A stretch of 64,000 bases of DNA from Pseudoclavibacter caeni (GCF_008831125.1 NZ_WBKA01000005.1:54816-118815); one strand, 5' to 3'; numbered from the stretch's first letter, positions 18,190-26,608 are shown. Notes: a model not told the origin generated them from the letters alone. A program made the numbers and translations.

Positions 18190-19920
18190 ATGCACCTCAT
18201 GACCGCAGCGGGCGGAACCCCCGCGGCATCGGCGCTCGCGCACGCCGCGGGCTTCGCCCCGAACCTCGACTCCGGGCTAGTGGCGGGCAGCCTGCCGCTG
18301 ACCGCCCTGATCTCGCTCATCCCCCTGGCGGTGTTCTTCGTGCTGCTCGGCGGATTCCGGGTCAGCGCACTGTGGTCGGGCCTCGGGGCGCTGCTCGCCG
18401 CGGTGCTCGTCGCCATCCTCGGCATGGGAATGCCCATGGGACTGACCATCGCCAGCGCCACGGAGGGGGCCGTGTATGGCGTCTTCCCGATCATGTGGAT
18501 CGTGATCGCCGCGATCTGGTTCTACGAGGTCACCGTGGTCGCCGGCCGCAGCGACGATCTGCGCCGGGTGTTCAGCAGCGTCGGCCGCGGGGACATGCGG
18601 CTGCAGGCCGTGCTGATCGCCTTCTGCTTCGGCGGCCTGCTCGAGGCCCTCGCCGGCTTCGGCGCCCCCGTGGCGATCACCGGCGTGATGCTCGTCGCCC
18701 TCGGCCTGCCCCCGCTGCGCGCGGCCCTCGCGGTGCTCGTGGCGAACACCGCCCCGGTCGCGTTCGGCGCGATGGCCGTGCCGATCACCACGGCCGCGAA
18801 CCTCACCGCGGGCGACGGCTCGAAGCGCGACCAGGCCGAGGCGATCGCCCAGGTGATCGGCGTGCAGACCCCGCTGCTCGCCTGGCTCGTGCCGGTCATC
18901 CTGCTGTTCATCCTCGACGGCTGGCGGGGCGTCCGCCAGCTGTGGGTCCCGGCGGTCTCCACCGGCATCGTCTTCTCGCTGCTGCAGTGGTGGTGCGCGC
19001 ACCACTTCGTCTACGAGCTCACCGACGTCGTCGCGGCGCTCGGCGGGTTCGTGTTCGCCACGGTGCTGCTGAAGTTCTGGCGGCCGCGCACACCTGACGA
19101 CCAGCGCTCGCACGTCGAGCCGGAGCCGCTCACCGGCGTCCGCGTGTGGATGGCCGTGCTGCCGTACGTGATCGTCATCACCCTGTTCGGGATCACGAAG
19201 CTGTGGCAGCTCGGCGTCGACGTGCCGAAGGCGCTCGCCGCCACCGACGTGCGCATCCCCTGGCCGCTGCTGTCGACCGACCTGCTCACCGCCGACGGCT
19301 CGGTGTCGTCCTCCGGGGTATACACGCTGCAGTGGCTGTCCTCCCCCGGCACGACGCTGCTGATCGCCGGGCTCGCCGTCGCGGTCGTCTACTCGATCTG
19401 GACGGCCGACGGCCGCTTCCGCATCACCCCGGGCCAGGCGATCGCCGAGCTCGGCCGCACGATCGTGAAGTCCCGGCTGTCGATCGCGACGGTGGCCACC
19501 GTGCTCGCGATCGCCTACGTGATGAACCTCTCCGGGCAGACGGTGTGGATCGGGCGGTGGCTGGCCGCCACGGGCGCCGCGTTCGCCTTCCTCTCCCCGA
19601 TCCTCGGCTGGCTGGGCACGGCCGTGACGGGGTCGGACACCTCGGCCAACGCCCTGTTCGCCCGGCTGCAGCAGGCCGCCGGCCAGCAGATCGGCATCAA
19701 CGAGCACCTGCTCATCGCCGCGAACACCTCGGGCGGCGTCGTGGGCAAGATGATCAGCCCGCAGAACCTCACCATCGCCGCCACGGCCGTGGATCTGAAG
19801 GGGCAGGAGTCGACGATCCTGCGCGCCTCGATCAAGTGGTCGCTCGGCCTGCTCGTCGCGCTGTGCGTGATCGTGTTCCTGCAGTCGACGCCCGTGCTGG
19901 GCTGGATGCTGCCCGGCTGA
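18190..19920 (+). CDS. lldP: L-lactate permease
   Basis: A 576-residue LctP-family permease with some 12 or more hydrophobic segments. Family landmarks are visible: EALAGFGAPVAITGVMLVALGLPPL (written here in part) near residue 155, SGQTVWIGRWLAATG, and the C-terminal VTGSDTSANALFARLQ and GGVVGKMISPQNLTIAA. It imports L-lactate with protons and feeds LutABC. ATG 18190 has a GAGGAG site; a second in-frame ATG lies three codons on. A 10-bp terminator follows at 19941-19974. Confidence 0.95.
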   Translation: MHLMTAAGGTPAASALAHAAGFAPNLDSGLVAGSLPLTALISLIPLAVFFVLLGGFRVSALWSGLGALLAAVLVAILGMGMPMGLTIASATEGAVYGVFPIMWIVIAAIWFYEVTVVAGRSDDLRRVFSSVGRGDMRLQAVLIAFCFGGLLEALAGFGAPVAITGVMLVALGLPPLRAALAVLVANTAPVAFGAMAVPITTAANLTAGDGSKRDQAEAIAQVIGVQTPLLAWLVPVILLFILDGWRGVRQLWVPAVSTGIVFSLLQWWCAHHFVYELTDVVAALGGFVFATVLLKFWRPRTPDDQRSHVEPEPLTGVRVWMAVLPYVIVITLFGITKLWQLGVDVPKALAATDVRIPWPLLSTDLLTADGSVSSSGVYTLQWLSSPGTTLLIAGLAVAVVYSIWTADGRFRITPGQAIAELGRTIVKSRLSIATVATVLAIAYVMNLSGQTVWIGRWLAATGAAFAFLSPILGWLGTAVTGSDTSANALFARLQQAAGQQIGINEHLLIAANTSGGVVGKMISPQNLTIAATAVDLKGQESTILRASIKWSLGLLVALCVIVFLQSTPVLGWMLPG

Positions 19921-19940
19921 TCCGGGTGCGCGCCAGAGGC

Positions 19941-19974
19941 GGGTGCGAGCGGGTCACGTGGCCTGCTCGCACCC
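19941..19974 (+). terminator. terminator after lldP
   Basis: GGGTGCGAGC (19941-19950) pairs with GCTCGCACCC (19965-19974); a short T-containing stretch follows. Confidence 0.65.
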
Positions 19975-20002
19975 TTCTCGTCGGTTGTGGCGGCGGAGCG
20001 CG

Positions 20003-20404
20003 TCAGAGATCGCGCAGTCGGCGCAGACTCGTTCCGACGAACACGCCGATCATCGCGACGACCGCCGTCTCGAGCACGATGAACCCGGCCACCGTCCAGG
20101 AGATGCGGCCCAAGTACAGCAGCGCGGCGACGGCCGCGACCACGACGAGCACGGCCGGCACCTGCCAGATCTGCCGCAGCGTCCGCGCCCGCCGACCCCA
20201 GAGGATGCCACCCACGATGACCGCGACCGGCAGTGCGTAGGCGAACCAGCCGACGGACCACGCCTCGGCGCCGGGGATGAACCGCAGCACCACGAGGGGC
20301 AGCAGGATGCTCCCGCCGCACCACAGCGAGATGGCGGTGCCGGGCCAGCGGTCTCGTCCGTCGGTCTCCTCGTTCGCGGACGTGCCGTCGTGTTGCTCGG
20401 TCAT
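20003..20404 (-). CDS. small membrane protein, unknown function
   Basis: A 133-residue protein with a hydrophilic, acidic N terminus of about 22 residues and four hydrophobic segments (about 23-42, 49-67, 81-98 and 105-124), ending RRLRDL. I do not recognise a family. The ATG at 20404 has a GAGGGAGG site. It converges on lldP and diverges from the HTH-MurA gene, with no evident functional link. Confidence 0.65.
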   Translation of the reverse strand: MTEQHDGTSANEETDGRDRWPGTAISLWCGGSILLPLVVLRFIPGAEAWSVGWFAYALPVAVIVGGILWGRRARTLRQIWQVPAVLVVVAAVAALLYLGRISWTVAGFIVLETAVVAMIGVFVGTSLRRLRDL

Positions 20405-20506
20405 GGGCCTCCCTCGTCGCCGGCGATCGGGATGCGCCCCGGTCGTGCCCTCCAGCCTACCGCTGCCCGGGTGCGTGTCCCCGGTCCGAATATCTCAGAT
20501 CCGGGA

Positions 20507-20519
20507 TAGACTCCCCACC
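20507..20519 (+). promoter_or_regulatory. leaderless-type promoter of the HTH-MurA gene
   Basis: TAGACT at 20507-20512, then 7 nt, then ATG at 20520. No ribosome-binding site is present, which fixes the start at the HTH domain. Confidence 0.55.
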
Positions 20520-22085
20520 ATGACGCAGCAGTCCTCCCACGCCTCCACACCATCCGGCACCACCTCGCTCGTGCAGCAGGTGGGCAGTCTGATCCGCTCG
20601 GCCAGACTCGGCCGCAGTCTCACCCAGGCCGAGCTGGCCGAGCAGGTCGGCACCAGCCAGTCGGCGATCAACCGCATCGAGCACGGCAGCCAGAACATCG
20701 GCGTGGACCTGCTCGGCCGCATCAGTGACGCGCTGGGCCGGGACCTGATCACCCTCGGTGACCGCCCCCGCCACACGCACCTGCGCGTGCACGGTGGCCA
20801 CCAGCTGCACGGCTCCATCGACGTGAAGACCTCGAAGAATGGTGCGGTCGCGCTGCTGTGTGCCTCGCTGATCAACCGGGGCACGACGCGGCTGCACCGG
20901 GTGGCCCGCATCGTCGAGGTCGACCGCATCATCGACGTGCTGCGCTCGCTCGGGGCCTCGGTGGTGTGGAGCGAGGACGGCAACGACGTGGAGATCCACG
21001 TGCCGGCCGATCTGGATCTCACCCACATCGACGCCGACGCCGGGCGGCGCACCCGCAGCATCATCATGTTCCTGGGCCCCCTGCTCGGCGACCACGACGA
21101 GTTCCGCCTGCCGTACGCCGGAGGCTGCGATCTCGGCGAGCGCAGCGTCCAGCCGCACCTGATCGCCCTGCAGCACTTCGGCCTGGCCATCACGGCCGAG
21201 GCGGGCTGGTATCACGCGACCGTCGATCCGGATGTGCCGGAGAATGTCTCGATCGTGCTCACCGAGCGCGGCGACACCGTGACCGAGAACGCGATCATGG
21301 CGGCCGCGGTGCACGAGGGGGTCACCGTGATCCGCAACGCGAGCCCGAACTACATGGTGCAGGATCTCTGCTTCTATCTGGAGCTGCTCGGCGTGCGTAT
21401 CGAGGGGATCGGCACGACGACGCTGCGGATCACCGGTCGCAGCGTGATCGACGAGGACGTCGACTACTGGCCGAGCGAGGATCCGATCGAGGGGATGAGC
21501 CTGCTGACGGCGGGCATCGTCACCGGCTCCGAGATCACCGTGCGCCGGGTGCCGATCGAGTTCATGGAGATCGAGCTGGCCACCCTGCACGAGATGGGGC
21601 TGCGCTACGATGTGTCGCCCGAGTACGAGGCGCACAACGGGCGCACCCGGCTCGTCGACGTCACCGTGCACCCGTCGCGGCTGCACGCGCCGATCGACAA
21701 GATCCACTCGATGCCGTTCCCGGGGCTCAACATCGACAACCTGCCGTTCTTCACGGCGATCGCCGCCTGCGCGACCGGGCACACGCTCATCCACGACTGG
21801 GTGTACGAGGGCCGGGCGATCCACCTGACCGACCTGACCCGTCTCGGCGCCGACGTGCGGCTGCGCGACCCGCACCGGCTCGACGTCACCGGCCCCACGC
21901 ACTGGTCGGGCGCCGAGGTGAGCTGCCCGCCGGCGCTGCGGCCCGCCGTGGTGATCCTCATCGCGATGCTCGCGGCGAAGGGCGAGAGCGTGCTGCGCGA
22001 CGTGGACATCATCGCCCGCGGCTACGAGCAGCTGCAGGAGCGGCTCGTCTCGCTCGGCGCCGACATCGAGACGTTCCACGACTGA
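20520..22085 (+). CDS. XRE helix-turn-helix fused to a MurA-like enolpyruvyl transferase domain
   Basis: A 521-residue two-domain protein. Residues 17-78 form an XRE-type helix-turn-helix (SLTQAELAEQVGTSQSAINR, then IEHGSQNIG). Residues 88-521 follow the MurA (UDP-GlcNAc enolpyruvyl transferase) fold pattern: K106-N107 match the MurA Lys22-Asn23 pair, C203 in LPYAGGCDLGE matches the PEP-binding Cys115, DTVTEN matches the GATEN block, and IARGYEQL matches the Arg397 region. Both Asp residues used by MurA (Asp305 and Asp369) appear replaced, in FPGLNIDNLPF and PPALRPA. It may be a cell-wall-responsive regulator or a changed enzyme. Domain calls are firm; function is unknown. Confidence 0.85.
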   Translation: MTQQSSHASTPSGTTSLVQQVGSLIRSARLGRSLTQAELAEQVGTSQSAINRIEHGSQNIGVDLLGRISDALGRDLITLGDRPRHTHLRVHGGHQLHGSIDVKTSKNGAVALLCASLINRGTTRLHRVARIVEVDRIIDVLRSLGASVVWSEDGNDVEIHVPADLDLTHIDADAGRRTRSIIMFLGPLLGDHDEFRLPYAGGCDLGERSVQPHLIALQHFGLAITAEAGWYHATVDPDVPENVSIVLTERGDTVTENAIMAAAVHEGVTVIRNASPNYMVQDLCFYLELLGVRIEGIGTTTLRITGRSVIDEDVDYWPSEDPIEGMSLLTAGIVTGSEITVRRVPIEFMEIELATLHEMGLRYDVSPEYEAHNGRTRLVDVTVHPSRLHAPIDKIHSMPFPGLNIDNLPFFTAIAACATGHTLIHDWVYEGRAIHLTDLTRLGADVRLRDPHRLDVTGPTHWSGAEVSCPPALRPAVVILIAMLAAKGESVLRDVDIIARGYEQLQERLVSLGADIETFHD

Positions 22086-22133
22086 TCGCACCGGCGGACG
22101 GACCATCCACCGCACGACCCCTGAGGAGCGCGC

Positions 22134-22805
22134 ATGACGGATCTGCTGGCGGCCTTCACCGACGGGCTCGTCGCCGCCGCCGGCAGCCCGTGGACGCTCG
22201 TCGGCCTGTTCGCGTTCATCGTGGTCGACGCATTCTTCCCGCCGGTGCCGAGCGAGACGCTCGTCGTCGCGCTGGCCGCGGTCTCCCGCGCGAGCGGGGC
22301 CCCGGACCCCTGGGTGCTGCTCGGTGTCTCGGCCGTCGGCGCCGTCGTCGGCGACAGCATCGCCTGGTGGCTGGGGGCCAGGCTGCGGCTGAACGAGCGG
22401 GCGTGGGCGGCGCGCCCCCGGGTGGCCCGGATGATCGCGGCGGCGAGCCGGATGCTGCATCGCCGGCCCGCGGCGCTGCTGCTCTCCGCCCGCTACATCC
22501 CCGTCGGCCGGGTGGTCGTGAACATGACGGCCGGGGCCACGGGGTTCCCTTGGCGACGGTTCGTGCCGCTCAGCGCGGTCGCCGGGGTGTGCTGGGCCGT
22601 GTACTCGGTCGGCATCGGGATGCTCGCCGCCGGCTGGACCGAGGACGACCCGCTGCTGGCCGCAGGCCTCGCGATCGTCGTCGCGCTCGCGCTCGGCGCC
22701 GCGATCGACTGGGGCGTGCGGGGCGTCCAGCGGTTGCTGCGGCGACGGGCCCTGGCCCGGCTGCGGGACGAGTCCGCCGGGGCAGACGAGGCCGCCCCGT
22801 CCTGA
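22134..22805 (+). CDS. DedA family membrane protein
   Basis: A 223-residue DedA/SNARE-associated protein. Family landmarks: FFPPVPSETLVVALAAV near residue 36, GDSIAWWLGARL, ARYIPVGRVVVNMTAGATG near residue 120 and FVPLSAVAGVCWAVYSVGIG. DedA proteins are polytopic and act in membrane lipid scrambling or ion balance. An ATG with a GAGGAG-like site follows the HTH-MurA stop by 48 nt, so the two are probably cotranscribed. The basic C-terminal tail is cytoplasmic by charge. Confidence 0.9.
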   Translation: MTDLLAAFTDGLVAAAGSPWTLVGLFAFIVVDAFFPPVPSETLVVALAAVSRASGAPDPWVLLGVSAVGAVVGDSIAWWLGARLRLNERAWAARPRVARMIAAASRMLHRRPAALLLSARYIPVGRVVVNMTAGATGFPWRRFVPLSAVAGVCWAVYSVGIGMLAAGWTEDDPLLAAGLAIVVALALGAAIDWGVRGVQRLLRRRALARLRDESAGADEAAPS

Positions 22806-22848
22806 CCGACGCGCTGCGCCCGGTCGCGCCGATGTCGCACCCGGCGGG

Positions 22849-22854
22849 TAGCGT
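22849..22854 (+). promoter_or_regulatory. -10 box upstream of the SGNH hydrolase
   Basis: TAGCGT ends 7 nt before a GTG at 22862, which opens a 22-codon frame, and 56 nt before the hydrolase ATG at 22911. It could start a leadered mRNA for the hydrolase or a leaderless upstream frame. Confidence 0.4.
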
Positions 22855-22861
22855 GGACGGC

Positions 22862-22930
22862 GTGGCTCGCCCCGAGATCGGTGGCGCGCCCGGGAGCCGA
22901 GGAAGGGCAGATGACCGAGTCACCGCGTGA
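22862..22930 (+). CDS. possible leaderless upstream ORF, 22 codons
   Basis: The GTG at 22862 lies at leaderless spacing (7 nt) from TAGCGT. The frame runs 22 codons to a TGA at 22928-22930, overlapping the first codons of the SGNH hydrolase in another frame. The peptide is Gly/Arg-rich with no recognisable domain. It could tune translation of the hydrolase, or the spacing may be chance. Confidence 0.25.
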   Translation: MARPEIGGAPGSRGRADDRVTA

Positions 22931-23690
22931 GTTCCACCGCTTCGTCGCCATCGGCGACAGCTTCACCGAGGGGGTCGGCGACGAGGACCCCCGCTCCCCC
23001 GGTGGCGTGCGCGGCTGGGCCGACCGCGTCGCCGAGGTGCTCGCAGCCCGGGATCCGGCGTTCACGTACGCGAATCTCGCGGTGCGCGGCCGGCTCATCC
23101 GGCCGATCGTCGCCGAGCAGCTCGACCACGCGATCGCGCTGCATCCGGATCTCATCACGTTCTGTGCGGGCGGCAACGACATCCTGCGCCCCGGCAGCGA
23201 CCCGGACCGCGTCGCCGAGGTGTTCGACGCGGCGCTCGGCCGACTGACGGCGACGGGGGCGACGGTCGTCATCTTCACCGGCATGGACGTCGGCCACGCG
23301 CCCGTGTTCCACCTGATCCGGGGGAAGGTCGCGATCTACAACGAGCTGATGCGCGCCGCTGCCGAGCGGCACGGCGCGCTCGTCGTCGACCAGTGGGCGA
23401 TGGCCGAGACCCGCGACCCGGCGATGTGGTCGACCGACCGGCTGCACATGTCGCCGCTCGGCCACCAGACGATGGCGATCCACGTGCTCGACACGCTGGG
23501 CGTGCCGCACGACCTCGACCCCGCCGTGGCCGCTGACCTGCCGCCGGCACGCTGGCGGGTGACCGGCGAGGACCTGCACTGGGCCCGGGAGTACCTGTGG
23601 CCGTGGGTGGTGCGCCGGCTCACCGGGCGCTCCTCCGGTGACGGGCGCACCGCGAAGCTGCCCGAGCCGGCCCGCCCGCCGCGCGACTGA
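22911..23690 (+). CDS. SGNH/GDSL-type hydrolase
   Basis: A 259-residue SGNH hydrolase. Block I FVAIGDSFTEGVGD (catalytic Ser near residue 16), block III CAGGNDIL (Asn) and block V WSTDRLHMSPLGH (Asp-x-x-His) are visible. Such enzymes hydrolyse ester bonds in lipids or polysaccharide acetyl groups. No signal peptide is seen, so it is probably cytoplasmic. The ATG at 22911 with GGAAGGG upstream was chosen over the GTG at 22881. Substrate unknown. Confidence 0.88.
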   Translation: MTESPREFHRFVAIGDSFTEGVGDEDPRSPGGVRGWADRVAEVLAARDPAFTYANLAVRGRLIRPIVAEQLDHAIALHPDLITFCAGGNDILRPGSDPDRVAEVFDAALGRLTATGATVVIFTGMDVGHAPVFHLIRGKVAIYNELMRAAAERHGALVVDQWAMAETRDPAMWSTDRLHMSPLGHQTMAIHVLDTLGVPHDLDPAVAADLPPARWRVTGEDLHWAREYLWPWVVRRLTGRSSGDGRTAKLPEPARPPRD

Positions 23691-23724
23691 GCGGCCGAGC
23701 CCGGCCGTCGGTCGGGCCGGCGGC

Positions 23725-24426
23725 TCAGCCCTCGGCGGCCTCGGCCAGACGCCCGCCGGAGGCCAGGTCCTCCGGCCGCGGCGAGCTCAGTCTGCGCCGG
23801 CGCTCCCGCCAGTCCGGCAGCGCCCGGGTCATGAGGGTCTGGAACCCCGGCCCGTGATCCGCGTGTCTGAGGTGCGCGAGCTCGTGCACGACGACCCCCT
23901 CGACGAGTGGGTCGGTGAACCGGGCGAGCTCGAGGCTGATCCGCACCCGTCCGGTCGCCGGTGTGCAGCTGCCCCACCGGGTGTGCATGAGCCGGGGCCG
24001 CCACACGGGCTCCGCCACGTCGAGCACGGGCGCCCAGCGGGCGATCATCCCGGGCACCAGAAGCTTCAGTCGCGCGGTCGCCCAGCAGCGCTGCGGGTCG
24101 GTCCAGGCGAGCTCGGGCAGCACGGCGGCCCGGGTGCGGCAGCGCGCCCGCTGGCGGTCGATCCAGGCCCGGCGGGCGTGGACGAACGTCCGCAGCCGGT
24201 GCTCGTCGACCCCGCGGGGCGCGGTGACCGTGACGCGTCCGTCGGGCAGCACGCGCAGGGTGACCCGGCGCACGGGCCGCACGCGCAGGCCGATCGCCAG
24301 ATCGTCGAACGTGAGGACGCGCACGTCGCCCCCGCCCGGCCCGTCTGACTCAGCTGCCCCGCCCTGACGGCCTCGACCGCCTCGGCCCTGCCGCGCCATG
24401 CCACTGCTCAACCGCTCGTCCGCCAC
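23725..24426 (-). CDS. YgjP/WLM-like zinc metallopeptidase domain protein
   Basis: A 233-residue protein of the YgjP-type (DUF45/SprT-like) metallopeptidase family. The zinc motif VVHELAHLRHADHGPGF (HExxH plus a downstream His) is near residue 183, preceded by the typical TRWGSCTPATGRVRISLEL. The GTG at 24426 was chosen because TAGTCT lies 7 nt upstream; the ATG at 24399, nine codons in, is the alternative. The extreme N terminus is Gly/Arg-rich. Its promoter overlaps that of the divergent MFS gene. Substrate unknown. Confidence 0.8.
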   Translation of the reverse strand: MADERLSSGMARQGRGGRGRQGGAAESDGPGGGDVRVLTFDDLAIGLRVRPVRRVTLRVLPDGRVTVTAPRGVDEHRLRTFVHARRAWIDRQRARCRTRAAVLPELAWTDPQRCWATARLKLLVPGMIARWAPVLDVAEPVWRPRLMHTRWGSCTPATGRVRISLELARFTDPLVEGVVVHELAHLRHADHGPGFQTLMTRALPDWRERRRRLSSPRPEDLASGGRLAEAAEG

Positions 24427-24450
24427 GCAGGCGAGACTACACTGGGCCGG
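24427..24450. promoter_or_regulatory. overlapping divergent leaderless promoters
   Basis: Plus strand: TACACT (24438-24443), 7 nt, ATG 24451. Minus strand: TAGTCT (24434-24439), 7 nt, GTG 24426. The two -10 boxes share the TA at 24438-24439, so only one polymerase can occupy the site at a time. Confidence 0.55.
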
Positions 24451-25671
24451 ATGCATCCCCTCCGTCGCTACGCCGTGCCGATCTTCCTGCCGGCCGTGCT
24501 GTTCTCGACCGCGGAGGGCTGCCTCATGCCCGTGCTGCCCGCCCGGGCCGTGGAACTCGGCGCCGACACCGCGCTGGCCGGGCTCGTCGCGGGGCTGCTG
24601 ATGATCGGCCAGGTCGTCGGCGATCTGCCGAGCAGCTGGGTGGTCGCGCGAATCGGCGAGCAGCGCACGATGCTCGCCGCGGCGGGCCTCGCGGCCGTGG
24701 CGATCGTCGCCGGTGGGGTGCTTCCTGGACTCCCCGGGCTCATGCTCGTCGTGCTCGTCGTCGGCGTGGCCGCCGCCGCGTTCAACCTCGCCCGGCACGC
24801 GCTGCTGACCGAGATCGTCCCCGTGCCGTACCGCGCCCGGGCGATGTCGGTGCTCGGCGGCACGCTGCGCGCCGGGCTGTTCCTCGGGCCTTTGCTCGTC
24901 GCCCCGGTCGTCGCCCGCTGGGGCACGGTCTCGGCGCTGTGGTGCGCTGGCGCGCTCGCCGTCGTCCTCGTCGCGCTGCTCGTGGTGCTGCCCGATCCGG
25001 GCCGCCGGCTCGCACCCGAGGCCGCGGCGCCGCAGCAGCCCGAGCGGATGCCGTTGTGGCGGACGATTCGGGACGCCCGCCGGGTGCTGCTCACGATGGG
25101 CGCCGGGATCGCCGCGGTGCAGCTGCTGCGCTCGAGCCGCCAGGTGATCCTGCCGCTGTGGGGCACGCATCTCGGGCTCGATCCGGAGGCGGTCGCGGTG
25201 ATCATGGGCGTCGCCGGCGGCGTGGACCTCGCGCTGTTCTACGCCTCCGGGCAGATCATGGACCGCTTCGGCCGGCTGTGGGTCGTGCTGCCCACGCTGG
25301 TCGGGCTCGCCCTGGCACACCTCGCGCTGCTGCCCGTGCGGGAGGTGTGGGGACTGTTCGCCGTCGGCATGCTCATGTCGATCGCGAACGGGCTGGGCTC
25401 CGGCATCGTGATGACGCTCGGCGCCGACCTCGCGCCGCGGGAGAATCCCACGGCGTTCCTCGGCGCGTGGCGACTCGCGGCGGATGCGGGCAGCGCCTGC
25501 TCACCCCTGCTGCTGTCGGCGCTCGCGGCGTTGGCCGGCCTCGGCGCCGCCGCGGTCGTTATGGGCGCTCTCGGCCTCGCCGGCGCGTGGACGCTGTGGC
25601 GCTGGACGCCGCACTTCCTGCCGCCCGAGTTGTCCGGCCGCGGACGCATCCGCCCCAGGCGGACGCGATGA
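24451..25671 (+). CDS. MFS transporter
   Basis: A 406-residue major facilitator with about 12 hydrophobic segments. The loop 2-3 motif is degenerate (DLPSSWVVARIGEQRTM in place of GxLaDrxGrkr). The second half has an equivalent loop, GQIMDRFGRLW. It resembles drug or metabolite exporters; the substrate cannot be read. The ATG at 24451 has no ribosome-binding site and is set by the TACACT box. The next gene starts 152 nt downstream. Confidence 0.85.
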   Translation: MHPLRRYAVPIFLPAVLFSTAEGCLMPVLPARAVELGADTALAGLVAGLLMIGQVVGDLPSSWVVARIGEQRTMLAAAGLAAVAIVAGGVLPGLPGLMLVVLVVGVAAAAFNLARHALLTEIVPVPYRARAMSVLGGTLRAGLFLGPLLVAPVVARWGTVSALWCAGALAVVLVALLVVLPDPGRRLAPEAAAPQQPERMPLWRTIRDARRVLLTMGAGIAAVQLLRSSRQVILPLWGTHLGLDPEAVAVIMGVAGGVDLALFYASGQIMDRFGRLWVVLPTLVGLALAHLALLPVREVWGLFAVGMLMSIANGLGSGIVMTLGADLAPRENPTAFLGAWRLAADAGSACSPLLLSALAALAGLGAAAVVMGALGLAGAWTLWRWTPHFLPPELSGRGRIRPRRTR

Positions 25672-25823
25672 CCGGGATGCGCCGGGCGCCGCGCCCGACG
25701 GCCACCGGCAGCGTGCCGATGCCCGCTCGCCGGCCGTCGGATCAGACCTCGAGCCCGCCGAGGGCGTCCGCGACGCCGACAGACACCACTCCGCCGCAGC
25801 GCGGACCTGACGAGAGGAACGAG

Positions 25824-26522
25824 ATGACCCAGACTCAGCAGTCCCCCGCCGACGGCGCGCCCCGGCCCGAGACGATCGACGTGGAGCTGTGGCTCGACCC
25901 GGTGTGCCCGTGGAGCCGGATCGGCCTGCACAACCTGCTGCAGGCGGCCCACGAGGTGGCGCGCACCACCGGTGCGCCCACCGTGCGCATCGGGCTGCGC
26001 AGCTACCAGCTGGACCCGGACGCGGAGCATGACGAGCGTCCGCTGCGCGAGCTCGTCGCCGAGCGCGCGGGCGTCGATCCCGAGATCGCCGACCGCGAGA
26101 TCGCCCGCACCGCGCAGGCGATGCGGGACGCCGGGCTCGACGAGCGGCTGGCGGACGCCCGACGGGCGAACACGCAGGCCGCCCACGAGCTGCTGCACGC
26201 CGCACGCACCCAGCACGCCGAGCAGCGGGTCGCCGAGGGGCTGTTCGACACCCACTTCGTGCAGGGCGCCGACCTCGCCGCCGAGGACGTGCTGCTCGAC
26301 GTCGCCCGCGCCGCCGGCATGGACGTCGAGGCCACGGCCCTCGAGCTGCGCACCCACGCCCACGCCGGCGCGGTGGCCGCCGACGAGCGGCGTGCGGCCG
26401 AGCTCGGCATCACGGCCGTGCCGTTCTGTCTGATCGACGGCCGCTTCGGCGTCTCCGGGGCGCAGCCGGTCGCGGAGTTCCGCGATGTGCTGACGGGCAT
26501 CGCCACCGGCGTATACTCCTGA
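25824..26522 (+). CDS. DsbA/FrnE-like thioredoxin-fold protein
   Basis: A 232-residue DsbA-family oxidoreductase of the FrnE type, which is cytoplasmic and has a thioredoxin fold with a helical insert. The active-site region reads VELWLDPVCPWSRIG near residue 20, so it is a CPWS single-cysteine version rather than CxxC. The conserved cis-Pro segment ITAVPFCLID is near residue 191. The start has a GAGAGGA site; the open frame upstream is an overlap with the MFS gene. Its last codons carry the -10 box of thiD. Confidence 0.85.
   Translation: MTQTQQSPADGAPRPETIDVELWLDPVCPWSRIGLHNLLQAAHEVARTTGAPTVRIGLRSYQLDPDAEHDERPLRELVAERAGVDPEIADREIARTAQAMRDAGLDERLADARRANTQAAHELLHAARTQHAEQRVAEGLFDTHFVQGADLAAEDVLLDVARAAGMDVEATALELRTHAHAGAVAADERRAAELGITAVPFCLIDGRFGVSGAQPVAEFRDVLTGIATGVYS
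26512..26517 (+). promoter_or_regulatory. -10 box of thiD inside the preceding gene
   Basis: TATACT overlaps the last codons of the DsbA-like gene (stop ends at 26522) and predicts transcription starting at the 5' edge of the TPP riboswitch. Confidence 0.5.
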
Positions 26523-26523
26523 C

Positions 26524-26600
26524 TCTGACACGGGGTGCCCGCGACCGCGGGCTGAGATGAGACCCGCCGAACCTGCTCTCGTCAGCACGAGCGAAGGGAT
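26524..26600 (+). ncRNA. TPP riboswitch (THI element) of thiD
   Basis: The conserved parts are in order: ACACGGGGTGCCC, GGGCTGAGATGAGACCC, GAACCTGCTCTCGTCAGC and ACGAGCGAAGGGATG. The 3' end contains GAAGGGA, the probable ribosome-binding site of thiD (ATG 26609), so TPP binding should block translation. Confidence 0.95.
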
Positions 26601-26608
26601 GGTCACCG

